A DNA stretch of 64,000 nt from Amblyornis subalaris (lineage: Eukaryota; Chordata; Aves; Passeriformes; Ptilonorhynchidae), in contig JACAXG010000008.1 in the NCBI GenBank assembly GCA_018881555.1, positions 14,750,816 to 14,814,815 on the forward strand, in the 5' to 3' direction. This document shows positions 1 to 12,900 of this stretch, in pieces. The position numbers and the translations under genes are program-made. Below the pieces are notes generated by a model, which was not told where the DNA came from, did no database searches, and saw only the letters and a list, made by a program, of their open reading frames with translations. Each line of letters begins with the position of its first letter. Within the stretch, counting starts at the first letter, position 1.

Positions 1-479
1 TGTTTTCAGAATATGCTGAGCTCTGGGAAACCCAGGAGTCCTAGTTTCCAATACATGGCTTTCTGTATGTTGCTTGGAAAAGAAATATGTTGCTCTCATG
101 ACTGATTTACTCACCAGAAAAGTGTCAACAGGGTCTCTTTGCCTTTGATGAGGAATGTGGCTTAAGGCCAAACACAGGGAAGATAAGTGTTCTATTCAGC
201 ATTTTATATATATAGATCAGTATCATTAGTAAAAAAAAATTAACTGGATTTGACATATGCATCTCACTAGTTTTTCTAGGTCACACTCCCTTCACTCCCT
301 ATATACCTTTTGGAAATGATTTTCCCATGCACTGGGGATTGCAAGGAAGAAAAATTTTTCACTAAAAATTCTTCTGTAGCTCAACACAGAACACTACTAC
401 CCTGAAGCCAAGCCCATGCCAAGTCTACTTCCTTTCATGCTGTAATTTCTCAAACTCCCTATTCTGAGTCAACTTGCCA

Positions 480-760
480 TCAAAGATGAGAGTCATTTAA
501 AATACAGGGAAGGATCACAGAATTCTAGAGAAGATGAAAAGCTGCGAGCCTTGAGGACNGGAATAGTAGAAAGAGGTCGAAATTCAGTGCTGTGAAATAC
601 AAGGTCATGGTCTTTGGGATTAATAGCACAAAATTATGAGCTCCTCAGTTGGAAATAACATAAGAGGAGAAAGAGCCAGGAATCTTAATCAGTCACAGGA
701 TGACAATTACAGCTGCCCTCTGGGCTGAGACAAGAGGCTGTGGGGAATGTGGAAAGCAGC
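480..760 (+). mobile_element. Degraded CR1/L3-type LINE fragment
   Basis: The stretch reads like the late ORF2 region of an old CR1-clade LINE. It contains phrases close to 'aaggtcatggtctttgggattaa', 'cagttggaaataacat', 'gaggagaaagagccagg' and 'cacaggatgacaattac', in the order expected from the consensus as I remember it. It has many indels and no open frame. The edges are approximate, and the subfamily needs a RepeatMasker comparison. Confidence 0.4.
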
Positions 761-764
761 AGAT

Positions 765-1150
765 GTGAACTGCCTGGACTTCGGTGAGGTTTTTGACATC
801 ATTCCTGTGAGCACGCTGGAGGGTGGGCTGGGCAATCANAGCCAGCCCCGCTGGAAACCAGCCTGACCACTGGGCTCAAAGGGCAGGAATCAGTGGCTCA
901 GGGTCCAGCTGACATCTGGTAATCAAGAGGGACTCTGCTGGGGTTCGTGTCACCCCACAGCTTCATTAGTGACCCGGAGGGTAGCACAGAGAGCTTAATT
1001 TGGGGAAGTGCTGACGGAGGCACCTTCCAGAGGAACCGTGGTAAGGTTCAAGGTCAGGGCCCACAGAAACCTCAGGACACTCAGCAGGGAGAAGTCAGAA
1101 TTTTGCTGCTGAGCAAGCACAAGTCCCTGTATTGTGCAGGTTCCACTGGT
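765..1150 (+). mobile_element. Degraded CR1 LINE ORF2 (reverse transcriptase region) relic
   Basis: Translated loosely, the start gives a run like LDFGEVFDIIP, which matches the 'LDFSKAFDTVP' stretch of CR1-clade reverse transcriptases. The downstream DNA follows the usual CR1 order: cross-over to 'atcagtggctcagggtccag', 'gacccggaggg', and 'cagaaacctcaggacactcagcaggg' near the end. Frameshifts and stops make it dead. It has the same polarity as the fragment before it, and the order of the two suggests two separate insertions rather than one. Confidence 0.5.
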
Positions 1151-2574
1151 ATCTAATACAGAAATGCATAGGTAGAATAACTGCATTTGATCGATATTAC
1201 TCAAGCAGCAATTAAACATTTTTTCCATTAACTAATTTTGCAGGGGCATTATCCATAATTCCTGCTTAATATGACATTTTTCTAGGAGATCCAATTATCC
1301 TGCCAGCTAAATTCCAGCTTGGTATAAACTGACAAACTAAGTTCCAACGATTAGGAAGAAAGGCAGAAGAATAAAAAGGAAGTGACAAAATATCAAATCA
1401 ACAACCCACGGTGTTATACAACTCTAAAACTTAGCTAAGTATTGTAGGTGTTTTGAAGTAAATTGTCTTATGATGTTATTGGTGAGTCACCTCCGGGGCC
1501 TGCAGGAGATAATCCAGGCTTTGATCCTGCAATTTAGAGTGTGCAGGAGGCACGACATTCCAAGCTGTTCTAAAACCTCTCATCACTCAAAAATCAGCTG
1601 TGGGTTTTGAACTGGCCTAACAAAGAGGCAGCTGACCCCGAGACCCTCAGGAGGAACGAAGGGGTTTTTTGAGTCTCCCTGGACTCTGGTGNTAAAGTCT
1701 TGTCTTTGTTTCAAAGTGAAAAAGGTAAATCATTCTGAGGAGCTAATCCCACTGCAGCAGGAAAGGATGAGTTGGGTGAGATCTCTTAACATTGAACAGT
1801 GAACTCCAGCAAGTGAGCAGCAAGGGCAAGGAATCTGAGAAAAGGCTTTTATTGAACTAAATCAGACATGCACACAACATAATTCAGCCTATTTGAAGGA
1901 CATGCAGAGCTTTAGCAGTCCCTGGACTTGCTGAGGTTTGACCACAGGAGGCAAACAGGATCCAAATGAAAAATCAAACTCTATTCTGGACACTATGAAA
2001 GGAAAATGCAATTAACGTTTAGGAAGGCATCTACAGTTTACTTTTTTCTTTTGATTCTGAGTTTCTNGGGGACTGTAGTGACAAGAAGATCTGCTGGTGT
2101 TCTAAATTTAAAACAGCAGAAATCTTTGTGGGGTGAGATTCTCACAGCTACTGTTATACCCCATGAACAGCTTTTTAAGGTAAGAAATACACAAAAACAT
2201 GAACACTAAGCCTGTCATCAGGATTTGTGATAGAAAAAAGCAGTTCCAAGGTGTGTGTATTGGAGCAGCAGCCTTAAAAGCCACGGTGCTTTTCTCAAAA
2301 GCTTACATGCGTGCTGCCCACCTTCACCTGAGAGCTTGTGGTATAGGAGCACAGTGCTATAGCTGTGGTGTTCCTGTAATGCTGCTTGCAAGTTTTTAGA
2401 AGAATAAAAAAATACTGGGAAATAAAAATGTGCAATAACTGGGCTGGAAGTAGGAGGAGAAAGATGGGAAAGTTATCACGGTGTATTTCAAAGGAGGGGG
2501 AGCTGACTGATGCTCCCTGGTCAGTCCAGGCTACTCCTGCCAGGCTCTGCTGAGAGGCTGANGCAGGCTGTGCA

Positions 2575-3222
2575 CCCCATAAATGATTTCACAGAGTCAA
2601 CTGTGTTGGAAAAAAACCCTGAGATCGGCGAGTCCAACCTATGACCCAACACNGCCATGTCAACCAGACCACNGCACTGACTGCCACAGGCAGCCTTTCC
2701 CTTAACACCTCCAGGGACAGTGACTCCACATCTCCCTGGGCAGCNTATTCCAATGTCCAAGTACCCCTTCTGTGACGAAATTCTTCNTNATGTCCAACCT
2801 AAACCACTCCTGGTGCAGCTTGAGGCTGTGTCCTCTTGTTCTCTCATTGGTTGCCTGGGAAGCCAAAACCCACCTCCTGTCAGGGAGTTGTAGAGAGTGA
2901 TGAGGTNACCCCTCAGCCTCCCTTTCTCCAGGGTAAACACCCCCAGCTGCCTCAGCTGCTCCTCACAGGAATTGCTCCAGACCCTTTATTAGCTGTTGCC
3001 CTTCTTTGGGCTTGTTCCAGCATTTCAATGTCCTTCCTGAACTGAGGNGCCCAGAACTGGACACAGCACTCAGGGTGCGGCTCACCAGTGCCCAGCACCG
3101 GGGACAATCACTGCCCTAGTCCTGCTGTCACACTATTGCTGACATAGGCCAGGTGCCACTGGCCCTCTTGGCCACCTGGGCACACGCTGGCTCATGTTCA
3201 GCCGGCTACTGACCAGCGCACT
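2575..3222 (-). mobile_element. CR1 LINE 3' portion, antisense
   Basis: This is the best-preserved repeat in the window. On the minus strand it runs through the familiar end of CR1 ORF2 and its 3' UTR: 'ccagttctgggcncctcagtt', 'ggacattgaaatgctggaac', 'cctggagaaagggaggctgag', 'acctcatcactctctacaac', 'agaggacacagcctcaagct', and finally 'gttggactcgccgatctcag' with a 'gactctgtgaaatcattt' tail near 2580. The CR1 3' end therefore lies at the low coordinate. It is truncated at its 5' end, as nearly all CR1 copies are, and stops just before the WDR82 CpG island. Minus-strand open stretches here are LINE remnants, not host genes. Confidence 0.88.
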
Positions 3223-3365
3223 TCTCGCTAGTTACCACAGGAAACACGGGAAAACGCCTTAAACCGGCACAATATGGGGAACACCCCGCACGGGGTGAGG
3301 CTATCCCGAGGTTCCCGCGGCCCCTCACGGCCCCGACCGACCAGAGAGCACCCGCCCTGCCCGGC

Positions 3366-3376
3366 ACCGGAAGTGA
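3366..3376 (+). promoter_or_regulatory. ETS/GABP-like site
   Basis: The motif ACCGGAAGTGA matches the ETS-family (GABPA) consensus. It lies about 630 bp upstream of the WDR82 start codon, inside the CpG island and 40 bp from a full CRE. The call rests on the motif alone. Confidence 0.5.
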
Positions 3377-3417
3377 CGCGCTCCCGGCGGCGCGAAGCCA
3401 TTGCCCGCTCTCGGCGA

Positions 3418-3425
3418 TGACGTCA
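3418..3425. promoter_or_regulatory. Full palindromic CRE (CREB/ATF site)
   Basis: TGACGTCA is an exact cyclic-AMP response element palindrome in the WDR82 CpG island. Full CREs in CpG islands are often occupied by CREB/ATF factors near transcription starts. Whether it is used here is inference. Confidence 0.55.
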
Positions 3426-3771
3426 TGCCCTCAACCTGGCTTCCCCCCAGCCCGCGATAAGCACGGATGGGCGGGTGGGCAATGAACTGCTAATGAACCC
3501 CGACCCCCCCCCGCCTCCCCCAGCCGCCCGGCGCTGCCCTGCACCACCCCTTCCCACCTCGGGTCCCGGGAGCGGCCGGGACGGTGATAGACGCTGACAA
3601 TCACGGCGGTTCGGAAGAGCGCAGGCCTGGCTCCCATTCCTGCCACACTCAATATGGCCGCCCAGATGGCACGGGACACCCCGCCCTCCCCATCCCAGCA
3701 GCCCGTGCGCACGCCCCCCCCCTCACGCCCCCCCTTTCCCAGGGCGCCCCGCGCGGCCCCGCCGGAGCCGC

Positions 3772-3781
3772 AAGATGGCGG
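3772..3781 (+). promoter_or_regulatory. YY1-type motif
   Basis: AAGATGGCGG matches the long YY1 consensus, which tends to sit just downstream of transcription starts in housekeeping promoters. A related ATATGGCCGCC lies at 3652-3662. Together they suggest that WDR82 transcription starts around 3600-3770, but no start can be fixed from sequence. Confidence 0.45.
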
Positions 3782-3999
3782 ACACAATGAGGGGGAGCCG
3801 CCTCTCCGCGGCCTGACCGCGCCGAGCCCGCCGAGCCCGCCACCCCCCGCCGCTCCCGTCGGCCCCCCGCCGCCCCTCACCGCCGCTCACCGCCCCGCCC
3901 CGCTCGGCCCGGCCCTCTCGCTCCCGCCGCCGCCCGGAGCCCCGCCCGGCTGCACTCAGCGCCGCCGCCGCCCTCGCTCGGCGCGGCCCGGCGGGCGGG

Positions 4000-6900
4000 A
4001 TGAAGCTGACGGACAACGTGCTGCGGAGCTTCCGCGTGGCCAAGGTCTTCCGCGAGAACTCGGACAAGATCAACTGCTTCGACTTCAGCCCTAACGGCGA
4101 GACCGTCATCTCTAGCAGCGATGATGACTCCATCGTTCTCTATGACTGCCAGGAGGGCAAGTGAGTGGCGGGGCCGGGGGCTGCAGCCTTCGGGGGCCTG
4201 GAGCAGTGCCTGGGGCACGGGGGGTGTGAGGGGCCGGGAGGGTTGCCCGAGGTGGCCTTCGGGGACAGGGTGTGCCCGGCCCCCCAGATCTGGCCGGTGG
4301 GCTTTAGCTTGAGCTTGCCTCCTGTTGTTTTTTAGCGTAGGCTTGTGAGCAGAATCTCAACGGCAAGGATGGAAGCAGCGTGGTTTTCTTTGCACTACCN
4401 GTGTACTTGTTATCTTAGTAGGCTGGAGACAGTGGTGATAATTTTCCAAGTGTAAGTGAAAGTTCACTTCTGTGAGGGCTAAACAGTTGTTAAGCTTAGA
4501 GGGTTCAGGTCATATTTTCAGGCCTCGGGATTGCTGCAGGTACGGAACTAACTTCTCGGCCTTCTTTGGGTTTCAGTCTCGCTAACTAAAAGAGAAGCGA
4601 TTGCTGTGAGCAGTGTATAGATGTGGCCTTTTAAACGACCTCCTGTTGTTATCCAAGCATAACTTCTTGGATAAGTGCTTTAAGCCAAAAGGTGCAGATA
4701 TTTTGGTGTGTGTTAGTATAACTTCTAAAAACCTGGTGATGTTTTCCATAAAACCTAGTTCCTAAGTGGTGTCTTGGAAAGTTCCAGGCAAACGTGGTCC
4801 TCTGTGCTTGAAATCGTTTTCTCTAGTTGGGTCCTTATCTGTAAAGCACAGTTAAAATACACTGCTTGTGTCTTCAAACGTTGTCTTAGTTTAGATTTAG
4901 TCAATCAAGGTGTTGATTGATTTCTGTTAGTTAAGGGTAATGAGTTAAGGGGTGTGTGTTTCTGACTTAACTGTCCGGTTTTATCTTTCTTCTTCCATNG
5001 ATCACACGGTACTTGTCCTTTTCTTCTGGATAAACCCCCAGNAATTTGCAGAGCACTTGAGATCTGGTGCTCCTGTTCAGAGGATGGAAACCTGCCCCAA
5101 GGGCATTTGTTGCTTATGAGAGTTGGAACAAATTGAGCCAAATGGTGTCATTATTCCATTAAAATCTTTCTCAGTTGGTAAAAGTGTGCATTTGTCTGCT
5201 TTAAATTCTTTCAAATTTTGAGTTCTAATTTACACGTGCTTGTTGGTGTAGAGAGGTAGTTCTGAGGTGATTTTTTTTTTTTTTTTTTGTCCAGTCAAGA
5301 CCAGGAAGCATCACATCCACACAGAAAGTGAAAGGAAAACAAGTATGTGTATTGTGAGAGAGGGAATAAAAGGGACAGGGTAATGGAATCAAAAAGAAAT
5401 GGTTTGGGAGTATCACGATAATATGTTTTAGTAAACCAGGTATCTGGTTTAATTACCTAATCCTACTTTTCCAAGCAGACCAAGACATGATACTTACTGG
5501 GATGAAAGATTGCCTCCTGCATATTTTCTTAATTTTGTGGAACACCTATGATATGTTATTTTAGACTTCTATTTAGTTTGCTTACTTCACACATTAAAGT
5601 TGTTGGTGTTCCCCATCTGATAGAGTGAACTCTCACGTGAAATTATTTAATTTTTATTTATGTAATAATAGGTAACTCTATACATAAGGAGTTTGCCATG
5701 GATCATATCCCAGATCCTGATTNTATACAGTAGTAGCAGGGGCTGAGTGATGTTAATGCAGATGGTATTGATTGCTCTTCCCCTTTCAAACTTGTAAAGA
5801 ATAGTTTGATGGGTTGGGAGGCAGTTGGTCCTTTCATTCTGATCTTCATCTAATCCTGATGTACTTTATAGTCAGAGAGTTTGCTTTAATTATGTTAAAT
5901 GTAGATCGATGGTCCTCTACTGCAGTGCTGCAGGGCAACAAGAGTAGTTTCAAGGTAACTCCTGTGTCAGGATGCTGTTCTCTAGTAATTATAAAATTTT
6001 AAAATTAATTTGGAAGTTTCTCATGTGCTATCAACTGGTGTAAAAGTATAGCTGTGATTTTTAGAGGTAACTGAGGATGCTTGTTCTCTAACCTGGAAAG
6101 TTTTAGCGCAGAATTACTTTGTCACTGGAAATTCATGTGAAGATGAAACCTCAAGTCTGTGGAAGTTTCACGCCTGTAATTGGTTCATTTTTCCTTATAA
6201 ATCACCATTTCAAGAGCCTGAAACTCTCACCTGCTTGGATATGTCATTGCTAATGGGTATATGGCCAGGAGGAAATTAAATGTCCTGCTTGCGGGATTTC
6301 AGTGTAGGATACCCAGCTTCATCGGATGGCCTGAAAATGAACACCTTTCCCTTGTCAAAGTGGGAAGATTTGGTGTGTGTCCCCTGTTCTGAGCAGTTCT
6401 GCTGGTAGAATTAAAATGCAGCCGTTTGGTTATACTTGAGGTGCATCCTCAACCGGTTTGCTTTGTTTTGCCACACCAAAATGAGTTGTACAGCTATGAG
6501 AGAGTCTGACCAACCCCATCTCAGTGAACTTCACCTTCTTACAGTGTCAGGACAGTTGAAACAGTGTTGTGCAGCCAAGGGCTGAGAGGACAAGATTATC
6601 TCCTTATCATGTTCTGGGCTTAGGCAACTGCTTATTCATGGGTATCCAATAGTTTTAGTCCCGAGATTCCACTTCTGTTTCAAAGTGTGTAAGCAACTAA
6701 AGTGTTATTAAATTTTTTAACCCATCCTGCATCACCAAATTCCCCCACAGTGGGCTAGCTCTGAAGCATAACTAAGAGGCTCACAGGTATCTGTTGTGTC
6801 TTAAGGAGGAATTGTGAAAACTTGTAGGACGGTTATATGTTGGGATGTACAGTAGTCCCTGAGGCTGGGAGCAGCCTGGCTGCACATTTGTAAGTAACCC

Positions 6901-9900
6901 TGGTAGGATAGAATGGTGTTCTAGCAAAGGTTTAGCTTGTATTTTAGTATGTATCAATTGTGTATTATTTATACAAATAAAGCGGTGGATCTGTACTCCT
7001 GCTTAGCCGTGGTGTTTGCTGGGCACATCCGTGATCCTGGCTGTGGATGATGTTTTACCCATAGCAGCAGTGATTCCAGCCAGGGCTCAGGTGATATTAC
7101 AAACTTTGCCTGTGTTTTGTTTCATCTTTGTAGCAGATTTGACTGAGATCTTGTGAAGTATTTTTCTTTGCTGATACTGTTTGGTATGCAGGTGGGCTGG
7201 GTAGATTGACCTTGGAATTATGTTTAGTGGTTGTGATTTGTTTTAAAAAGTACTTAGTTTTCTTATTTGTGTTTAAAATACTCAGTAGGCAACAGGTGGT
7301 TGGTCTTGTGTGCAGTGACACACTTCTGCTTGTATGCTTACATGAAAACTTCACCTTTCCTAAAACACAGAAATCTTTTTCCTTCTTTTTGGTAAATCTG
7401 CTTCTGTCTATCTGTCGATCTTTATTGTCTCTGTGGATACTCATTTATTCTGAATAGAACTTCTAAGCTTTAAACATTTAATAGAAAAGTAAAACCCAAA
7501 CTAGGTGTGAGAGTACCTAATATAATATGTTTGGAGATTAGGTTTTTTTCTTGGTTTGTTATTGAGGTTTTTTCCTCCTAATTTGGTGATCAGCACAGCT
7601 GAGGTAACTTCGGAAAACACTATGGGGAAGTATATCAGGCATAATGTTAGAGTGTGTCAAAATTTAAATTTGGTTGGTTGTTTCTAGTGTTTGGCATGTT
7701 TGCATCTGTAAAACGATTTAAAAGGCTACTGGAGGAACTGAGAAAGAATCACTCGAGATTAGGTTTGTGGTACAGGAGGAGTGTGGGTTTTCACTACACT
7801 TCCTGTATTGGCTTTCACTTAATAGAAGCTTGTCCCCAGCAAGTTTGTTTGAAGTCAAAGCCCTGTAGCTTCTGCTGTTTGAGAATTAATCTTTGAGAAT
7901 GAATGCCTATTTTTGTTCTGATATGAAAAGTCTCCCACTTGTGCTCTTGTTTGGGTGTGTCAGTTCGAGGCTAATGAAAAGAAGGAAAAAGTCCAGCATA
8001 TTAGAAATACCTTGNCTGAGGGTGTAGTCTGATAAACTTTTCTCTTGGCAGCAGTATTGGTTTCGACCGCTCCTGCTGTTTGTTTCCATTTCCATGCTGT
8101 CCTCTTTGGTTGTGTGGGTAAAATATTTTGTGGGCCTGTGTAATAACCAGAGTTCTGAATTTCTGGATTAAAAATAACTCCCAGAAGAGATGGTATTTCT
8201 GGTGTTGATCATACCCTCATTGGTTGACTGCCCAGCTCTGAAACCTTTGTGCTACCTCAGTTGAGGACGAAAGGGGAAGGAGGGTGGTAGAGACCTTGCA
8301 CTGCTCAAGCAGGCACCACTGTTGTGAGATACCCTTAATAGCCAGCTGCTTCTAAGCTTACTCTGCAGGTTAAATTTCTGGTACTGCAGTGCATCACCTG
8401 CTTACCAGACCCCCAAAAATCCGGTTCTGTGGGTTGTGTTCACTCTCACTAGAGTGTCTTTCTTTCTGTTGCAAAATGTTAAATTTGAGTTTCTTGCCTT
8501 AAGATTGGATACAAATATAATTCTGCAGTCGTTTGGAAATGTCCCTGTGTTAGTGTCTTTTATAGATGACTGCTATATAGATGTGTTTGGGTTAAAAGCA
8601 TGAGTGAGACACCCTATTCTAGGTTTTGAAGTAACAAAGAACAAAGAGACAAATTATTCTCAATCTAAAANAAGCAGCAGATGAATTGGAAANTTGAATG
8701 GGCAAGGGCATAGTGAGGCAGTGCTGCTTGCTGTGCTCATTATGTTAGCTTCTCCTTTTCTTTTTGCAGTAGACATCATGGGAAAAGGAATTTTTGGAGT
8801 AGACAAGTGCATTTTACAGGTGTTACAGGGAAGTCCTCAAGCCTAGGGATAGTCTTGGAGAAACACCAAGATCCTTGTTTGAAAATCTACTTGACTGCTT
8901 GAAACAATCATGTAATGTCCCAATGGGAACAGGCCTTGTTGATGAGTGTTTTGTTTTGAGGTCTTTGTTGCAGAGTGCAATTTTTTCTGCTTCCTCCCAA
9001 CAGACCAAAGAGGACGCTGTACAGTAAGAAGTATGGAGTGGATCTCATCAGGTACACACATGCTGCCAACACTGTNGTGTACAGCTCCAACAAAATAGAT
9101 GGTAAGTGAGCCACTGGAGTGGAGCATATTAATCTCTTTACATTATATGTCTGGATAATTAGCTCTAAAAATTTGGGGAAAAGTCGTAACAACTGTTCAG
9201 TGATAAGGACTGTCAGAGACAGAGGAAGGAATTAATGTCCAACACTAATGCACGACTCTGTGATAGTCCCTTGAGCATGCTCACATGTATTTTGTTCACT
9301 GCTGCAATAACTAAGGGGTTAAACATTGTTAGGGAGATAAAAGTTGGGTTCTTCATTCTGCTGTTCACTTTGTGTCGGTGCTGTCNGTTGGCCTCTGCAC
9401 CTTCATTTCTTAGCTGTGAGTGAGGTGGAAAGAGCAGCTGGNCTGAATGTCACAGCTCTGTCTGGNACACACACAACTCAACTGCAGAGGAAGGGAGNGC
9501 AGGAGGTTCAGGTAACTCAGTAGATCACCAGCCAAGCCTGGAGGAGGTCACAGAGCTCAGCTTTGGTTTTGTTTGTTGTAGTCAGNGTCTCAAAATTTTG
9601 CAGTGAACAAGTCTCTTAGCACAGCACTTTACAAATGGCTTTTAAAACTGTACTTGTAAACTTATAATCATTTCTGGAGTAGAGGTTTTGGGTTACTTTT
9701 TGCTTTGCAGAGATGAAGTTTGACGGTAGAGATCCTGGTGCCCTGTGGTGTGTGCTAGGTTACTAAAGGATTTACAGAGACTGTGGATTGAGAGAAATGG
9801 AAGTTGAGAGTTAGGAAGTCAGGTTAAACTAGAACAAGCTGGGCCTGAAACTAGAGGAACAAGGAAGTCTCCACCAGAATTGGATTTAATGGTGTAAAAG

Positions 9901-12900
9901 GATTAAAAGTGTAACAGGAAGCACATGCCTTTTTAGTCTGTTTTAGAGCCTGTTTATTTTTTTTTATTATGTTATTATTTTATGTCACATTTTTTATTTG
10001 GCTGTTATTTAATTTACAATAATTAATAATTTACAACATAATGAAGCATTTTTAATGCCATTTTGGGTACTTAGTTTTTGTTTATAAGCACTGGTAAGCC
10101 TTAAGTTTTCATGCTGCAGGGTAGCATTATGGTAAATACTTAATTAGAAGAAAAGAAAAAGATACAATGTGAGAATGTTTGTTGCTGTTACAAAATGTAA
10201 GCTTAATAAAACCAACAGTGTGTTCTGTAGGAGTCCAGATACCCTGTAGTCCCTAATGCATTTGGTCACGGGCAAGGTGCATTGTATTTAAACTGTTTTG
10301 CAGCTATTGGGAGGGAAAATTAACTCAGGAACATGCTATAGAAATGCTGGTGCTTGTTTCCAAGCATTCTGTCTGTTGAGTTGCTACCAATCTACTTGTG
10401 AAGATTTCCTCAAGACCTCTGGACTTGGTTCCTGTTGCCTGATTCCAGGCTGAGGTAGTAGTTTGTACAGTTTGAGGGTCTATGATACCACCCGGTACAG
10501 GAGATAACTGTACAGGCCACTGCCTTGCCTGGGACAGAGCACTGCCANCAGTGAGGAGCACAAAGGAGCACAATTCCCCAGTGCTTCCTCTTTAGCACGG
10601 GAANATGGAATTCTGCATGGATACTTCGGAGATCAGGTAATGACAGTTCTTGCAGGAAAAACTAGAGATGTGTCTTAGCACCATGTTTGGAGCATGTTGG
10701 TTCTATCCAGTGTGGGATGTGTCACCAGTGTTGGGGATTTATGTTTTGGATAATCACCTCAGGTCACTTAGAGCCTTTCGGAACTGTGTGTCACCAGTAC
10801 CACGTTTCCAGCTTGTTCAGTCAACTTCAGTTTTCTTGTCAAATACTGGAGGNTGGTTTAGACCTCTGATCTCAGCTTGATGAGAAACTTCAGGCAAAAA
10901 TGGGAACTTGATTTTTTTTTCACAGGTAGAAAATTTTGCTGAATGAGCCTTTCAAAACACTCTGAACACAGTAGCCCTTCTGGCTGTCAAAACACCCAGT
11001 ACATGTTGCACCCTTTTGGCGCTTTTTCCTCTGAGTGAAAAGTAAAAATGTCCTTTTCCCTCAATTTATCTTCGGACCCTCAGCAGGACTTGTTCCAGCA
11101 GTGCAGAGTCTGCACNTAAAGATTAGAAAGTGGCTTCTGTCCTTTAATATTTGTTTCCTCTTAGAAGGATTTCTTTTAATTTTGGGAGAAAGTCTCAACA
11201 GCACCTTCCAGAATTGTGGGCTATTCTTGGTATGTTCATCTATACTCAGGATAAAATTGGCACTTGAGAAATGTTGTGGTGCTGCTCTCATCTATTCAAT
11301 TTATGTTTAAGGTTGCTTGAAGTGCATTAAGGTTTAGATTACTCCTCTGTCCTCTTCTTAGAACTTAGCTGCTCTAAGTGCAGAGAACGTGTGAAGCTGT
11401 TGATTGTCAGATTAAACAGAAAGAAGAGAGATTTGCTGGTTTTAGTGATCTTGTCCTGGCTTTGAAGTTATGGTTTTATCTTTTATCTTTAGCTGAATGC
11501 CAGAACTTGTACATTTCCTGTGTGCTGCTTAGTTGGAGATGAGTTTGCTGAACATGTATGTAGGAAAGATTTATGCTGCAAAGCAATAAAAAGTGGTGGC
11601 ATCAACTTTGTAAATTTGATACTCTCCATTTTGTGAGAGTGATGGAATAAAACCTGCTGCTACTTAAATTTTAGCACCTTTGAAATTACCTTGCATAGAT
11701 CATACGACAGTTGTCTTTAAAATGTAACGTGGCTTCAGACTGTGGGAAGTATCTCTTGCTGTTGCCTGATTTTCAGTTCTGCCTTAGAACCGAATTGGTT
11801 TATGTCTGTTTCTAACTTGATTCTGTTTCAAAGTCTGACTTGAAATCAAATGACCAGTCTTAAGCAGTGTGGTGACATTAGTCCTGTTGCTCCAGGGAGC
11901 AAGTCCCTATGTGATCACTTTCAGATAACCTTGGGCTCATGTATAATGAAGCTTATGGTTTGTTTATGTTTTCAGATACAATCCGATACCTCTCCCTGCA
12001 TGACAACAAATACATTCGGTATTTCCCTGGGCACACAAAAAGGTGAGCTGTGGCTTGGGGACAGGGCAGGAGAAATTTAAATAAGAATGATAATGGGCTC
12101 GAGTTCCACTACACTTGGTTCATGCTGCTTTTCCCTTTGTTCAGTTACAGGCTTATACACATCTGTTGGGGTGGGTGTTGCTCCGTTCACTTCTTGTTTG
12201 TCTCTGATGCATGTGGGTTTCTCTGTTGCAGAGTGGTTGCTCTTTCAATGTCTCCAGTGGATGATACTTTTATTTCTGGATCCCTGGATAAAACTATTCG
12301 ACTTTGGGATCTCCGCTCTCCAAATTGCCAGGTAGGTATAAAATTCATGTGCATAATGTGGTGAATTTTCAGTTGGAAGGATGAAAAATGGATGTGTGTT
12401 TGTAATGAAGTAAAACTACTGCCAGAAGTGTGTGTTGCTCATTTAGTGTTGACACCTTCCTGGAATGCTGAAGGAGCCTCCATGAGGAATCTCTGCAGGT
12501 GTGTGTCACATTGTGTAACACCATTTGCTCTCACCTGTGCTTCTGCTGGAGAGGCGCTGGGGAGAGCAAGAGTAACACCCACAGCTGATGAAACAAGAGA
12601 AGGGCGGGGTGTCGTCAGCTTGTTCCTCAGGCTGCTACCTTCTGCAGAGGGTGTTCTCTCAGAGCTGGCATCCCTCCTGTGTTGAGAATTCATCTTATCT
12701 GGGTGTTTGTAGTGTGTCTCTCAAATTGGTGCCTTGATGCAATTAAATTTGATGAAGAAACTGATGATCTAAAGTAACACAGCAGCCATGTGGTCTGTCA
12801 CCTCCTTGCATCACCTCTGTTGTTTGTCAAAACTGGTTGTGAGAAGATTTTAACTTTCTAGCAAGACAGAATCCTATTTATTTTTGTTTACTTATTTTGC

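Larger units (their letters stand above)
1..3239. other. Flank upstream of WDR82, no gene seen
   Basis: I find no splice-bounded exon or recognisable protein here. The open frames are short (under 80 codons outside the CR1 copy) and carry no domain. The recognisable content is degraded CR1-type LINE sequence (listed separately) separated by unremarkable AT-rich DNA. In mammals GLYCTK diverges from WDR82 on this side, but it starts several kilobases away and nothing resembling it is visible in this stretch. Confidence 0.6.
3240..4300. promoter_or_regulatory. CpG-island promoter of WDR82
   Basis: Base composition changes abruptly at about 3240 to very GC- and CpG-rich sequence that runs past the WDR82 start codon and the first splice donor. 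No TATA box is visible at a plausible distance from the start codon. Candidate sites are an ETS core, a full CRE and YY1-like ATGGC motifs, all common in housekeeping CpG promoters. The transcription start is not determined. Long open frames on both strands here come from the scarcity of AT-rich stop codons and are not genes. Confidence 0.85.

Noticed and set aside
2521..2940. Minus-strand open frame of about 139 codons
   Set aside because: It lies wholly or mostly within the CR1 copy and contains N's; it is a LINE remnant.
3431..4218. Several open frames on both strands around WDR82 exon 1
   Set aside because: The same CpG-island effect; only the segment beginning [11 protein letters not shown] is supported by homology.
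6970..6985. AATAAA in T-rich context in WDR82 intron 1
   Set aside because: Intronic hexamers like this occur often by chance, and no upstream terminal exon is evident.
8252..8259. CTACCTCA, a perfect let-7 seed match near the let-7g host
   Set aside because: It lies in WDR82 intron 1, not in a 3' UTR, so it is not a plausible target site in mature mRNA.
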